From Diphasiastrum complanatum (taxonomy: Eukaryota > Streptophyta > Lycopodiopsida > Lycopodiales > Lycopodiaceae), in contig CM055107.1 in assembly GCA_029204225.1 (NCBI GenBank), forward strand, positions 47,352,476-47,416,475: a DNA stretch of 64,000 nt, in the 5' to 3' direction. Both the position numbers and the translations under genes were made by a program. Below are positions 11,851 through 26,508 of this stretch, piece after piece (the first letter of the stretch is position 1; every line of letters begins with the position of its first letter). The notes under the pieces were generated by a model, which was not told the DNA's origin, made no database searches, and was given only the letters and a program-made list of their open reading frames with translations.

Positions 11851-13890
11851 CTTACTAGTGACAAGAAAGGGGTACTAGGCTTTTGAAAAAACTTTTTATA
11901 TTGGGGACTAGTTTTTTTTATGACCTTTGCACCCTGTAGAACGGCCATAAATTTGGCCAAGTCGTTAGGTCAAGCCAAAATTGAACGATCGTTGAACCGT
12001 GTAAAGGTCATGAAAAAGACCTTACCCAAGCAAGCTTAAAGGATTTTCTTGGCATTTTAGATTATGGTTGAAATTATTTCTATGGCCATGGATTTTAAGT
12101 TTGTACGAGGTGTAATGTGATGTCCCAAATTCTTTATGGACATTTTATGAGTTGTAAATTGCCTTGGTAAGGCTTTATGGACTTCAATATTTCATAATGT
12201 GTCACGTGTCACTTTTACAAATGGTCATGCACTAAACATTTCATTTTAGAATCCTTTTCCATAAAACAAATCACGCACAAAGCTAAAACCATAATTTTTA
12301 GAGGAATGTTCTTTGCGTGAATCAATGCACTTCAAACATGAAGCAACACGATCCTTGACTCAAGAAGCAAGAAAGTGTTGTTTGATTGATTTATTCCCTA
12401 TGAATTAAGTAGTTATTTATTTTGTGGATGCATTGTTGTGAGTTATTATATTGCATTAAGAATTTAGTAAAAACATGTCTCAAGTTACAAATTGGACATC
12501 TTGACATAGTATCAATCTACAACTTCATTCTATATACATTTGAACATACTTTGGAAGTGAAGGATTATTTTTTTTGCTAAAAACATTCATCAAAAGTTGT
12601 GCAGAAAGTCAAAAGTTGGAAAGGCAATTTCAAGGACGATCTTCTCTGAAGCAGTTGGTCTTCGTTGGAATGGCTACCTTCGGAACTGAAACTCCTTGAG
12701 CCTAGGCAAAAGTCAACCTACCACGATTAGGCTACTTCAACTATCAACTATCCTTATCCAATTTGGCCTATTCAAGGGATGCTTAGAATGCATAGTCAAA
12801 AAGTTAATATATCGTGCTAATTTTTCCTTAAAAAGCAACTTTTGCATGGCGTTTCATTTCTTTTGCTAAGAAGAACAAGTAACATTAGTATACTAGATAA
12901 ATGCATGTCTTTAAAGAGGCTATAATCGGAACAAAGAGAGGGCTTAAAAGGCCCTCATTTGATCATTTCAAGATGACCTTACTCACAAAAATTAAAAAAA
13001 GACCCAAGCAAGATGGTCAACAAGCAAATCAATGTTGTTCTATAAATTATCATTTTCAATAGTAGTAGTGTGAAGGGATGATCTAGAGTGAGAGTAAAGA
13101 GATCATTGGAGGGTATATAAACTAGGATGCAAAGATGATCAAGTATCAGTCTTCTTCGATATCAGTTGTGGGAGACATATGCGAAAGTATACGAAAAGCG
13201 AATGGTATGACATAATAGATAAGTTGTTCATAAGTGTGTAGCCAATATTACAATTGAAGCCTAAAGATGAGTTGTATGGAACCTCGAATGAACAATTGGA
13301 GAGGAAGAACATAGATAAGGTGTATTGGGAGATTGTTGAGTGAAGTGGGTGTATGTAAACTATACGATTGGTAGGAGTGTCAATATGGTTAGAAGCAAAG
13401 ATGCATGATATGTAAAAACAAGTGTTAAGAAAAAAGGTTCGAACAAGACACTCAATAGAGGTAAATATAGAAGGAACATATGCATGGACAAGTAATCTTT
13501 GATCAGATAGAGGGTGATGTAGAAGCAAAACCTTTGAAAGCAATTGGATACCATGTGGTAGAGAAGTGATAGCTAAATGTTTGGATAATTTAATCTATTT
13601 TAAAGTGCGAACATGCCATCCAATGTACTATCTACTAGTGAAACGAAAATATACATTGGTATTAGATCATATATTACATTTTTTTCAAAGGCTAGGGAGG
13701 CCATTCAAGTTTCTCCTTTTGTACACTCTAGAAGCCCAAAATGTCAATGGCTAGTGGGTGATCAGCAGCATGTGTAAAAGCTTAATGGAGAACCTAGCTT
13801 TAAGTAAAACACAATCTCTTGTTTTTTGTAGAAAACTATAGTGACCCCGGTTCTAGGTCACACTGTTTTGAGCATAATTGAGTCTCAAAT
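11851..13890. other. Stretch with no recognised gene
   Basis: AT-rich, no open frame above about 135 codons, and none resembling a known protein. I see nothing definite in it. Confidence 0.4.
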
Positions 13891-13899
13891 AAAATGCAA

Positions 13900-14045
13900 A
13901 TCGCATCAAATCTTTCCATAGTAGCTCAAATCCTAATCGTTGTTAACAAGGGATACCCTTATTCATCATGCTCCAGTATTGGCTTGGCATACAAGTGGAT
14001 GTACAATGTAAATATTGTGCATATCCACGCTAATAGTATCAAATA
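13900..14045 (+). repeat. Degenerate SINE-like sequence (family B), second copy
   Basis: The part from about 13967 (CATGCTCCA, then a CTTGG, then GGATGTACAATGTAAATATTGTGCAT) lines up in order with the tail of the tRNA-headed element at 54123-54300. The tRNA-like head is hardly recognisable here. I infer a worn copy of the same short retroelement. Confidence 0.4.
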
Positions 14046-17000
14046 TGAAATCATTGATAGTTTGATCCTCCATTCAGCCCTCAATAAATTTGATTTAGAC
14101 CTGATTTTTTGAAAAAATTTGTTTTTCATGGATTGATTTTCTTTGGGCCTTATTTTTACTTTGGGAAAATGTATTTTTTGCACCCAAAGAAAAAAATAAC
14201 TCCCAAACGTGAGAAAATCAAAACAACAATCAGCTTCACATGATAAGTCACCTCTAGATTTTATAAAAATAATAATAATAAAACAATTCCGATTGGAAAA
14301 CATCATAAAATTAAAAGAACAATCAACTTCCCAATGGAATTATGATCAATCACCTCCAGAACTAAAACCAATTTTCCTATAAAATTTTATACACCATAAA
14401 GTTCAACCAACTAATGTATGAAACACCAATTCCATGACATAACTATCCCATGTCCAATAAAGAATCAAATACATCTAACCAACAAAATGTCTCATCTTCC
14501 TAAAATACCATAGTCCAAATTGAACGTTGTGGTAATGATTTATAATTGTACTTTCTTGAAGTAATAAGACATCTTAAAAGGTCATGGAAGTACCAATTTG
14601 AAATCTCAACCAGCCTACACGCAATGACGTTTCACCTTATATAACTCATTCCCTACCACCAAAAGTCTCATATTCCATTGATGATAATTTATTACCATTT
14701 TTTTTTTTGCAAAACCTTTAGTACTATTAGATATCAATGAAATGTACGTAAGAAGCGTCCAAAGCAACCAAAAGTAGAACAAGTCCTTCCCCAAAAGGGG
14801 GAAACTATACAATAACTAAGAGGACCTATCAACACACCATGCAAGGAGGCAGTCCAATAAGTGACACCTAGGAGACAAAGTAAGTTGGCAAGCAACTAAA
14901 GTGCATAGCGAACTGAAAACACATAGCAATTGAAGGCAATGATGAGGAACCCTCAATCACCCTATAACCAAGTTATCATAAAATGATAGCCCATGAACTA
15001 TTGCATCAAAATATATTTCTTAGATATTAAAGGCAATATCTATAGTCTGTATGAGGAGAGTTACATGCTCGTCTTGACCTTTCAAAATTTATTTTGAATA
15101 TAACTTTATGCAATCAATATTCGAAATAAAGAGCCACATTCATCAATATGTTTTTGGTTAATAGACCCATCAAATATTCTCTCACACAAGAGGCCTACAA
15201 TGCCCACTTTACTATCTAAACATGTGACCCTTCAAACCCTTCCAATGTACCCTCTCATTTTCACCCCTCTCCTCTGTCACTTTGGAAGTATTTCACCCTT
15301 CTCCCTCTTCTCTTTGGAGAGGGTTATTGATCTTCATGCTTATCTTGGATCTCTTGGAGATCCCTTGTCCTTTGCATCCTTCTAACCTTCTCTCTCAATC
15401 CTTGCCTATTGTCTCTCTTTCTTCCTAGCTTCCACCATCTCCTCCTCCCCTCTTATGTATTCTTGCTCTCCACGAGCCCATTGAACCTCACTTAATATAC
15501 TACAAATGTCAAGGCAACAAGAGATCTCAATGGCATCCTCTTGTAATTAGAAACAACATGTAAAAAAAATGAATGGCAAACACCACCATAAAATAATAGG
15601 CCCATGCAAAGATAACAAAAATTCATCCACCTACAAACTCCCAAAGAACATGTAGGCAATTGGCATGTCTACAAGGATTTAAAACAATCAGAAGGACCTT
15701 AATTTAATGATCATAAGTAACTCAAGTAAACACCACAATAAAGAAGAGAACACTATAAAATCCTAATCATCACACCCTCCGAGAACATCAAAAGTTCAAT
15801 CATCTCAATGAAGAAGTAGAAGACACCAAACAATGAGGTGGAAGGGAGAGAAACACCTTGAACGAAATCCAACTCATAATGACTAAACCCTTGGGATACT
15901 CAAACTCCATCTAGGAGACTTTATGCACTATACCCGTTACTTTGAGAACTAAGAGCAATTGAAGGATTACCGCGGGTGCAATAGGTCACTTCATATAAGT
16001 AGCTTAATTTATGATTTCAACCAACCACCAACTTGCAAGTAATCCTGTAGTACTGCAACAGATAGATAATTAACTAGCACTTGAGTTTAATGCTTAATAC
16101 ATTACCTATGCTGGCCTATAATAAATACCTGTTGTGACTTTTGATAAGATACATGCACCCTAACATACATACAGCATTGACGTGCCACTAGGATATTAAA
16201 AACACAAACTAATGAACCCAAATATGACAAAAAAATCAGTATTTCCAACATTCTATCTAGCCCATAAAATTAGTACAAGAGAAACTTAAGAAGTTTGTTT
16301 ATAATTATCAAGTGTAGAAGTAAAAGTTTCATGGAAGACATGTTTGTCCTCCGTGTCAGCTATGGTGAGCCATCCAAGCAACTCCAATATTACATATCCA
16401 ATGCCAAAGCAACCCATTCCAATGGGGCTCACATGCTCAATTATGTGCATGTAAATTGTATCCAAAATGTGGATGTAATATTTTTCTTCTCAATTCACAC
16501 AAATTTTAGAAGAATTCATATACATGCTCCATTCAATCACAAGCACAAGTACACTTTGCCCACCCTCCACGGCAGAGCTCCAAACGCAAATACAAGTTGA
16601 CTTTGGCAACCTTGTATGCACACAACAACTGCTTGTAGATGAAGATAACAAATCCACTCAGGCTACTGTAACCATACCAAAGATAGTTTGTTCACACTCT
16701 TGCCCAAACAGGTCATTCCCATGATTCATTCCTCCCACAGTATAATATTGGGTTTCTGAGCTACCATTGCATTAGCTTCCTCAATGACAACTTATTCAAT
16801 CCAAACTGTTCTCAATTGCCACTCAGCACAGTTTTGGCAGTATGTATATTTGGCACGACATCAACACTTCAGCACAAATGCACATGTGCATGCAAACACA
16901 GTCATTTGCTTTCCTGCAGCCATAATCCAAACACACTTTACATCTTCCAAGAACATTATGGATATGTTCTATCAACACTCTCAAAATTTGTTGCATCATC

Positions 17001-19998
17001 ATCCACATCAACTTCGTATTTTATATATAAATCAAAGAACACAATATAATCAGGCACTTCAATACAACTTCACAAACAGACAAAACCTTAGCCCTTGAAC
17101 TTGTAGCAGCTCACACAAATTCTTCATCCTTGATTTCCTTCTCCAGGGACTCCAGAGTCCTTTTCCTGAATGTGGATCTCTGAACTAGAATATTTTTTAG
17201 CTCTTTAATTCTTTATCGTTAATTGATTATCCAGTCAACATTCCAAGTTTACAGACTTCCCAATAACATAAGTTCCTTACCTATCAGCTGTGTATTGATC
17301 CTAATCCACTGAATTTTCATGACAAACCGTTGAACGTAGAGTAAGTTTCGCACGACCAATGAATAGCCTTTTCCCAGTTTTTCAATGTGTCTGCTGATTG
17401 CAGTACGCCAATATAATAATTTACAATCTGACAAAGTCACGGAAAGGACAATGTCAACCCCTGCCTGCTAGCACTATTTCCAATGCGGAAACCCTCTAAA
17501 AATGATTTTTCTGCCAGACTCATTTTGGAAGATTGCCACAAATCACAAACTTTAGTGAATTATGAGGCTCCTCGCCGTGCTCTCAGACAGAAGTTAAGCA
17601 CCGTAGGCCTCTTAATACAAGACTAATCAACACAATAAGCACTTGCTCGCATTTAACGTACATAAAATCCCACCCCCAAGATTTCCAACATTCACACTCT
17701 TCTCTTCCCTTCCTCTCCATTCCACACAAAAAATTACTCAATCGTTCTCCATCTACAGAAATACTTTCTACTGCACAAATTCTGGCAGGAACCCCAGGAG
17801 CTTTGCAAGAGTCAAGACTACTACAAAATATGAACTCACAGGTGCAAACAACTTACCTGTGATACCATATGTAGGAAATTATCATGTTGTTAAGGTCTGC
17901 CTACTTGCTCACAAATCGATATTGCAATAACACCATTATCGAAAAGAGCACTTAGGATAGACGGATAGGCACATTCGAAGAACACAAAGTTTCATTAATC
18001 ACGAGAACACGTGTTCAGGGGAGAGTCGCACCATAGAACCCAATTCCCAATGACTCCAATCTTAGAAGCACAGAAGCCTTTGGTAGTCTACCTAGTACCT
18101 AGGCCTTCTTGATGTCTTCTAAGAGACTTCAAACCAGAAGTTGTGTATTTAAGCAGCTTGAATGCCAGACCATTCATGGTAAAGAAATGACAGTTCCCAG
18201 CAAGTTTGATAATGGAAGGTAAGTGGTCAGTTTAAAGGACAGAAAGGTAAGACCGTAGACAGAGGCATTAATGAAGCCACCATTGGTTCACAAATTAAAC
18301 TTCATTGCAAGCGAAAGAGCCATGTTCCTTCCATCAAATATTCTTCAGGACTGCATCCATGCAGTTCAGAATATTTTATATGCTATATTAGGATTGCGCT
18401 CTTTCCTCGTCCATAAAGGGCTGGAACAATGGCTCTTCTATACTCTTTGTATTTTTTTTAGATTTACGGTTGAAAATTTTGTTGAACTAGATTGATTAGT
18501 TATGCTTCAGTTTTGATTTGAATATTACCCAGACCTTCCCAAATCTGGAAAAGCACTTTTGACATAGTATTTAATGCTACGGGGCCACATAGCTACTGAC
18601 AAGGGGGTACATGAGTGACTATGTATTCTCCTAGGCTCATGATTGACGGTGGTTTTCTGCTACATGCTTTGATGGTGAATTATATGTCTACACTCCTAAC
18701 AGCTTCCGTTTTACTCAATATGATTTATGCAGGCACGATCACGGTAATCTACACAGCAGCCCTAATCAGATGGACAGAAAAAGTAGTTTAAAAATATCAA
18801 TTTAAGATCCGGAAAACTAACATTGGTGTACTATCTACTGAAGATAGGGCAACATAGCTACTGACTAGCGGATAAACTGGTGAAATCTGCTAGGGTCGTG
18901 GTTCAGCAAGGTTTTCTATTCTATTATATGGACCAACGGAAAGTAGTTATACGTCTCGACTTCCATCAATTTCTGGTTATGCTGTTGCAATCACAAGAAA
19001 TATCACTCAGTTGCACCCCTAGACAGATGGACATACTGACAGACATAACCAGGTGTTTGTGCTTATACAACTTACGAAATTTAATCGCAAGCAAAAGAAC
19101 CTCCACATTCTAGAATTGGGTCAAACTAACAGCAATATGGTAGCCCTTGAAATGGTGTCATTTATGATTGATGCAAAACCACAAACATAGCCACCAAACC
19201 AAGTGGGCCTCATGAATTGAAAAGTGGAGACGAAAGCATATCTTGATGATATGCAAAACACTTTGCTGATGGGAAGCATGCCAAAATCAAGAAATAGGAA
19301 TATAAGTGCATCCACGACGTGTATCAGGACTTTTCTTCAAGAACTGAAACCCTTGAGGGACTACATGATAAGATCACTATGAAGAGCTAGTTACATATGA
19401 GCAGACTCCAAGGGATTATAAAAATAACTTATTGCATCTTACTAAGAACCAAAGCTGAAAGTGTCTTCAGAGTAGCAACATTTAACAAATAATGCAAATA
19501 CAAATAAGTAGCAATAGCAATTTAACTGGTAGCATGATAAATATGGGGATAACCTGTAACTAGGTTTCAAATACAGCAAACTTTTGAAAAATGACAGTCA
19601 GTGAGATTATTAATTGAACAACTTTAAAAAAAGAGCTTAAAGATTTCTTAACAACCCTCCCAAACTAATGATGACAGGACGCTAAGGTCATGTCGATCAA
19701 ATGAGCGAACAGCTTCAGAGATGACATAAATCATCACATTACTGTGAAAAACCATCATTCTATTGGATTTAGCAATTGGTGACGGTAAAAATGTTATCAT
19801 ATCAAGTGATGTATAGCTCTGCTTCAACACATAAAAATCATGTAAATTACCAGAAAGTATGATTTCAGTTTCATCAACTGGATTAGTCTTACATAGTAAC
19901 AATGTGAATCCAACAACAAAAAAATTGAGGTGTTTGTCCTCTAGGCTAACACAAAAAACCACTACACTCTACATTGCATTGATGAATCACTTGGCAGA
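14046..19998. other. Long AT-rich stretch with no recognised gene
   Basis: About 6 kb in which I recognise no gene, LTR pair or RNA gene. Open frames are all under ~115 codons and compositionally random. Some local similarity exists between 18590-18680 and 18850-18930 (both have 'CATAGCTACTGAC' followed by GG-TTTTCT), suggesting a small old duplication. The last few hundred bases (down to about 19700) probably include the 3' untranslated region of the RPL10 gene. Confidence 0.4.
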
Positions 19999-21878
<1,880 letters not shown>

Positions 21879-21947
21879 GGCGAGAAAGCAGATGGATCCG
21901 AAGACGCTGCAGCGAGAAACCCTCTTTGAAGACAAGCCACAAAACAC

Positions 21948-21950
<3 letters not shown>

Positions 21951-21990
<40 letters not shown>
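21951..21990 (-). repeat. (GA)20 in the RPL10 5' leader
   Basis: A perfect CT dinucleotide run on the plus strand, hence GA on the RPL10 sense strand, 73-112 bp upstream of its ATG. It is probably within the 5' leader or proximal promoter. GA runs are known binding sites for plant BBR/BPC (GAGA-binding) proteins; use here is inference. Confidence 0.85.
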
Positions 21991-21992
<2 letters not shown>

Positions 21993-21999
21993 CAATACC

Positions 22000-22515
22000 T
22001 CAATATATATATATACCCCTATTTCTCTCCCATACCATAAAACCCTATATAGAACCTTTAAAAACCCTAAAAATGAAAATTTCTCACTCTACCTCTCTCG
22101 TTTTTCTCCCCATGATTTTATATTCCGCGTGTTGTCTGGATACCTGGGATTTTTTCACAAGAACATTACGAAGCATAATAGGCAATTTGACTTTGACTGA
22201 CCACTACAAATGGGCCACGTGGCAGTCGTACGGATGGGCACAGACATGCAAAAAAAAAAAGTGCAGAATCTGCCTTTGAAAAAAACACATATATTCTGCT
22301 TTTTAATTGGTCTAAAAATGGGCATAATATGCATAAGTTATCCATTAGGTTTCGAGAGAGAGTGTTCTCTCACTTCGACTGCTTTTCAACTCATTTTCAA
22401 ATGCCGTTCAAAGACGTTTTAGGGCAAACATGGACCAATGAAAACCGTTTTAGGTCAAACGTGGACCAATGAAAACCTCTGAAATGTCCTTTCTCCCCTA
22501 AAACCTAAACCCTAA
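22000..22515 (-). promoter_or_regulatory. RPL10 promoter: TATA-like run, teloboxes, TGGGCC and G-box
   Basis: Upstream of RPL10 lie a TA-repeat at about 22003-22014, telobox AAACCCTA at 22040-22047 and 22062-22069, a third at 22507-22514, a site-II type TGGGCC at 22211-22216 and, overlapping it, the palindrome CCACGTGG (22215-22222, G-box core). Teloboxes together with TGGGCY boxes are the usual mark of plant ribosomal-protein promoters, where they support co-ordinated expression in dividing cells. Positions are read directly; function is from knowledge of the class. Confidence 0.65.
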
Positions 22516-22519
22516 CTTA

Positions 22520-23040
22520 GAATCTAAGGTCGGTCCCCCATACAATGACAGCCAAGGAGGATCCTTCCGACAACAACTGGCGATGGTGCGACAATGCTTG
22601 ATGCGTGAGCGTTTATTTTCCCAAACTAGTCGCTCTGTTCTTCTTGGAACCTCAGTTTTCTTTAGTAATTTCTGATCATCCACTTTGTCAGCTTGCTTAA
22701 TTCTGTGAAAAGATCTCTCGTTTTTTGGCCTAGTTATTGTCTCAACCGTTAGTATATTTGTTGAGTGGTGCCTTTTGCTGATGGTTCGTTGCTTCGACAC
22801 ATATTCGCCGATGGTCAAGATGATGATGCGAACAGATCGCGACACATTATGATTCGGATGGAGTTCGGATTTGACTGCTGGTCACTGCCAGCTGCATCAT
22901 TCCTACAGTCCTCCAGAATGTAGACAGATACTATTGTACTACGTTAAAGATTAATGTAGCATTCAACAAGATCAAACCAAGTTGCGGAACTAAATGAACA
23001 AGTGAAACAAACACGCGAATAACAGCAGACTAATTTTTCA
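22520..23040. other. Stretch with no recognised gene
   Basis: A 115-codon open frame on the minus strand (22845-22498) shows no recognisable motif and overlaps a telobox, so I do not call it a gene. Confidence 0.4.
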
Positions 23041-23047
23041 TTCGAGA

Positions 23048-23173
23048 TCAAACAAGATTGTTGACGCTCGAACCTGAGTCAATTGGCACCTTTTCGATTA
23101 AGCATCCAGCAATTGTGACATCAATTTCTGGTGCACCAAGGTCTCCTAGATCAATAGATAGAATGTCAACATC
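23048..23173 (-). pseudogene. Ty3/Gypsy-type retropepsin fragment
   Basis: The minus strand reads for 41 codons into a retroviral-type aspartic protease. A PEIDVTIAGCLIEKVPIDSG strand carries the DSG catalytic triad, followed by SSVNNL and a TGA stop at 23050-23048. This matches the plant Gypsy 'IDSGSSVN' protease class rather than the Copia 'LDSGAT' class. Gag, RT and integrase of that element are absent, so it is an orphan fragment abutting a Copia remnant. Confidence 0.6.
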
Positions 23174-23198
23174 TGGCAGAGAAATTCATTTCTTCTTC

Positions 23199-23456
23199 TT
23201 AGAGGCAGAAAGACCTTTCAACTGCAAAAAGCAATGCACAAAACTTGTTGTGTGCATTAACATTTAATGCCTTTGTAAATATATCTGCAACCATGTCCTG
23301 CATTCTATAGTATGTTAAGCTTACCTCCTTGTTGAGAACCTTGCCCTTGATACAGTGATATCGGATCTCAACGTGCTTACTCCTAGAGTGAAATCTAGGG
23401 TTGACCAATAAGGCAATAGCACTCTGATTATCACAGAATGGGCCCTTGGGGGTCAA
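23199..23456 (-). pseudogene. Copia RNase H C-terminal fragment
   Basis: An 85-codon frame carries the end of a Copia polyprotein: CDNQSAIALLVNPRFHSRSK, HVEIRYHCIKGKVLN and the terminal VADIFTKAL block. These are the usual last motifs of Copia RNase H. Only the C-terminal third of the domain is present, and it stops beside the Gypsy protease fragment. Confidence 0.85.
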
Positions 23457-23531
23457 ACCGGACTTCTATCGCTCCAGTTTCCTAGAGCTAGACAGTGTTG
23501 GGGTCTCAGTTTTGCCTCATTATTTGGATAG

Positions 23532-23771
23532 CTGAATTTCACACTGCCTCCGCTTTACATTGGTTCAGTTCAGAGTTTTCTCACACCAGTTATATGTGGA
23601 GACAAGGCGATCGATGTTGATCAGCTTGATTACTTTGATACTAATGATGTGCTAGAAAGCTTTGATGAAATTTTTTCTATAGGGGGTGTGCATATCAAAG
23701 AGGAGTTGACCCCTAACTCAATCCATTGTTGTCTCCATTCTTCCCAAGCAATCATTTTGAGTAGGTATTAG
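23532..23771 (+). other. Unidentified 79-codon open stretch
   Basis: Between a TAG at 23529-23531 and a TAG at 23769-23771 the plus strand stays open for 79 codons, without an ATG near the start, and reads as ordinary acidic protein (for example DVDQLDYFDTNDVLESFDEI and GGVHIKEELTP). I do not recognise it. It could be an exon fragment captured between transposon pieces, or chance. Confidence 0.2.
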
Positions 23772-24029
23772 GGCGCAATTGGCTGTGGGTAGGCTAGTCG
23801 TTGGTAGAGGCTACCTTGAGAAGAACTTCTCATCGTATTTTGGTGGGCATTTTTGTTACGACAAGGTTTACAACGACTGACGGCTCCATCGAGAAAAATG
23901 ACATTCAGTGTGAAGAAAATCAAAAAATATATAAAAGATCTCAGTTTAGTTGGTGAGGTGGTCCATCACAAGGACCTCTTTGTATAGTTGTTTTCATGGC
24001 TTCAAACATCTCTCGCCTTCGTCCTCTTA

Positions 24030-24360
24030 GTAACAAGCGACATGCTTGGGCTTCAGATACATGGCCAATCTGAGTATCCGAAATGTTGAGGATGATCAGT
24101 GCAAAAGCTTTGCCATCCTTAAGCTTCCATCTGGAGATTGTTGCGTCGTCTTCTTAGCCATTAGCAATGTTCTCATCTTAAATTTCCACAGATGGTAATT
24201 GGCTCCATCAAGCTTGTCCATGATAGGACTGGCTTTCCCTTGGGAATCCATGTGGAAGTTTAGTCTAGGTGATAGGAAAAACTATCAGTGACTTAAGTAT
24301 GAAAATCTGGCGCTAAATCACAGAACAAGAAGACAATTACTCTATCGGCTAGTAGAGTCT
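24030..24360 (-). pseudogene. Copia gag and 5' leader fragment (same family as relic C)
   Basis: The gag ATG is at 24251 on the minus strand. The text MDSQGKASPIMDKLDGANYH and the ~105-bp leader in front of it are almost the same as at 39010-39190. The copy breaks off after about 70 codons (near GHVSEAQA) and its upstream match ends near 24360, before any primer-binding site. It is a truncated gag relic. Confidence 0.85.
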
Positions 24361-24397
24361 TGTTTCTGTGGAAGCACCTTTGGCATTTGTAGGGTAG

Positions 24398-24536
24398 TGT
24401 CACCTTTTTCGCCTGTCATAAATCACGTGTAAAACATAGTGTCGCCTTTTTCGCTTGTGGAAATTCCCGAGTAAAAATGCAGACAGTTGCGTTTTTCGCC
24501 TGTCTTATTTTACATGTAAATATGCAGACTGTGTGA
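24398..24536. repeat. Tandem repeat, about 3 units of 42-46 bp
   Basis: The core CCTTTTTCGCCTGTC or a near variant recurs at about 24402, 24444 and 24490, each followed by a CACGTGTAA / CCGAGTAA / ACATGTAA element and 'ATGCAGAC'. It sits just upstream of the truncated gag relic and may be part of the lost LTR. Confidence 0.6.
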
Positions 24537-25081
24537 CAACACAAGTAAAATGCAACAACATGAATGGAGGCTGATTAACATAGGATTTAGGAGAGGAAAG
24601 GATATAAATCCAACACTTATCACGATTGTAGGCTTTCATATGTAGACTTATATAAGACTGTGCTTATGGTGCCTAAAAGCCTTGCGTCAACTAAGTATAG
24701 GATCACCACTTGATGCTTCTTTGCTATATATAAGCATGCATATCGTCTTTTGTTCCATTGACCTACTAGAAGTTGCATGTATTATCACTGCACTTTCAAC
24801 CTTGTATATTATTAACTTGGTGTAGAGCTGAAACAAAGTTTGAATTTATACTCATGATATGAATAAGATTAGAGTCGCTATGTGTAGACACCTTGTAGTC
24901 CCCACAAGAATTTCCTTGTTCTAACACGGTTGTTGTTGTAGATGGATGCAAGTGAGCATATTTCCTCGACTCGGAGCTTTTGTCATTAGTTAGGTTTTGT
25001 GAAGATGGTATTTTTGACTATAATGCCTCTATACAAAATCTATAGACTTTTAAATTCTTATTTGTTGTATTGTGGGGATAA

Positions 25082-25114
25082 ACACACGCACGCACGCGCG
25101 TGCGCGCGCGCACA
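25082..25114. repeat. 33-bp alternating purine-pyrimidine tract
   Basis: Every base from 25082 to 25114 alternates purine/pyrimidine (CA, then CG-rich), and it contains the perfect 14-bp palindrome CGCACGCGCGTGCG at 25091-25104. Such tracts are prone to left-handed Z-DNA under supercoiling. It stands out in an otherwise AT-rich, CpG-poor neighbourhood. Confidence 0.8.
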
Positions 25115-26443
25115 ATATGGGTATTATGTTATTTGAAAAAAGTATATTTGTGTTTAGTCTCTAGCTTTTGCATGACAAGAATTTGATTATGACGGATTCG
25201 GAAAAACATCTAATGTAGACTTGTACACTTGCCATTAATTGTAGAGAAATGCATGCTCAATGGTGGATGCCCTTTAATCACTAAATAAATATGGCAAGAC
25301 TTAAATTTTGTGCAAGCAGCACACCATGCATTTTATAATCCTAGAGTATGTCTTCTACAATTGGCCAAGTGAGATAACATTGAAACTACGTTTAGGAAGG
25401 CACAAAAGTGGAATCAACATCTTTATTTGAAAATAGGTGAAAAACTAGTGTCTTTTTGAAAAAAAGGATTTTTTAATAAAATTGAAAGATGTTGACTTTT
25501 GAATAATTGATCCTTGTTTTATTTTGTAGAAATTAATTGCATAGGAAAAATGGTTGGAGAATTTTAAAGCTTAAAATTTATGGTGTGCGCATTCATTCAT
25601 ATTTGAACTTGTGAAAAGTTTAGATATTGTTACCTATGCAATTTAGTTATATTTTCTGTATCCCACAACTTTTTGCCATGACTAGATTATCATAATTTAT
25701 AGTGAGGGTGGGAATTCTAGATCTAGACAATGACACAAATAATATAAAAATCCCATGCTGAACTTTTTTAGAGCAATAAGTTTTAGAATAAAGAGAGACA
25801 CAAAGGTTGGGAAAAATGGTTCATCTTAGTAGAGACTTTCAAGGATCTACACATCATAAAACTCCATAAGATGAAATTATCTTAAATATACTTTTATCTC
25901 ATTTGCTAGCTTTTAGGTACAATATTCAATGACATTTTTTGATATTTGAGTTATTTTATCTATTGATACGATCTAAACCATTCTCTAGTGAATGCTAGAC
26001 ACCTCAGCATGGTGATGTTCACAAATGCAATTGATTCCTTGCTCACCTGTATGTCTCAAAAATCTTTAAAAAAATTTAGTACGTAATTCATATTTTTTTA
26101 GATTACCACTATGCTCAGTATCGTTCGATATTTATTGGCTCTATTGAAAAGCTAGCTCACCTTTGGGCTCGATGCAATTTTGCACACAATAGTATTTTTT
26201 TTTTGTAACATGGTTACCTTGCCTGATCGAGCTTGATAATTGAAGATTACGTTGCAAGATTCTTGCTGCCCAAAACAACTTTGGAAAAATGAAGAAAGAC
26301 AAATTTTCACTATATTATGAAATTGGCTTGTTTGGCAACCCTCCAATTGCACATTATGTATTAACATTTTCTTTTTGGTATATAAATTTACACAACTTGG
26401 CTTGGCAACGCCAAGTGAGGAGCAATCTCCCTAAGATGTAACT

Positions 26444-26508
26444 ACGCAATGGTTGGGATTCGAGCCTACGCCTTGTAGGTCACAGTCAACAACCTTACCC
26501 ATACACCG
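26444..26508 (-). repeat. tRNA-like sequence, probably a SINE head
   Basis: On the minus strand the stretch starting GCGGTGTATGGGTAAGG and ending around GGCTCGAATCCCAACC resembles a tRNA with an A-box-like start and a good B box (GGCTCGAATCC). The acceptor ends pair poorly, so this is not a working tRNA gene. A tRNA-derived SINE head is the likeliest reading. Confidence 0.4.

Noticed and set aside
22498-22845. 115-codon minus-strand frame upstream of RPL10
   Set aside because: No motif, no homology that I know, and it overlaps a promoter telobox.
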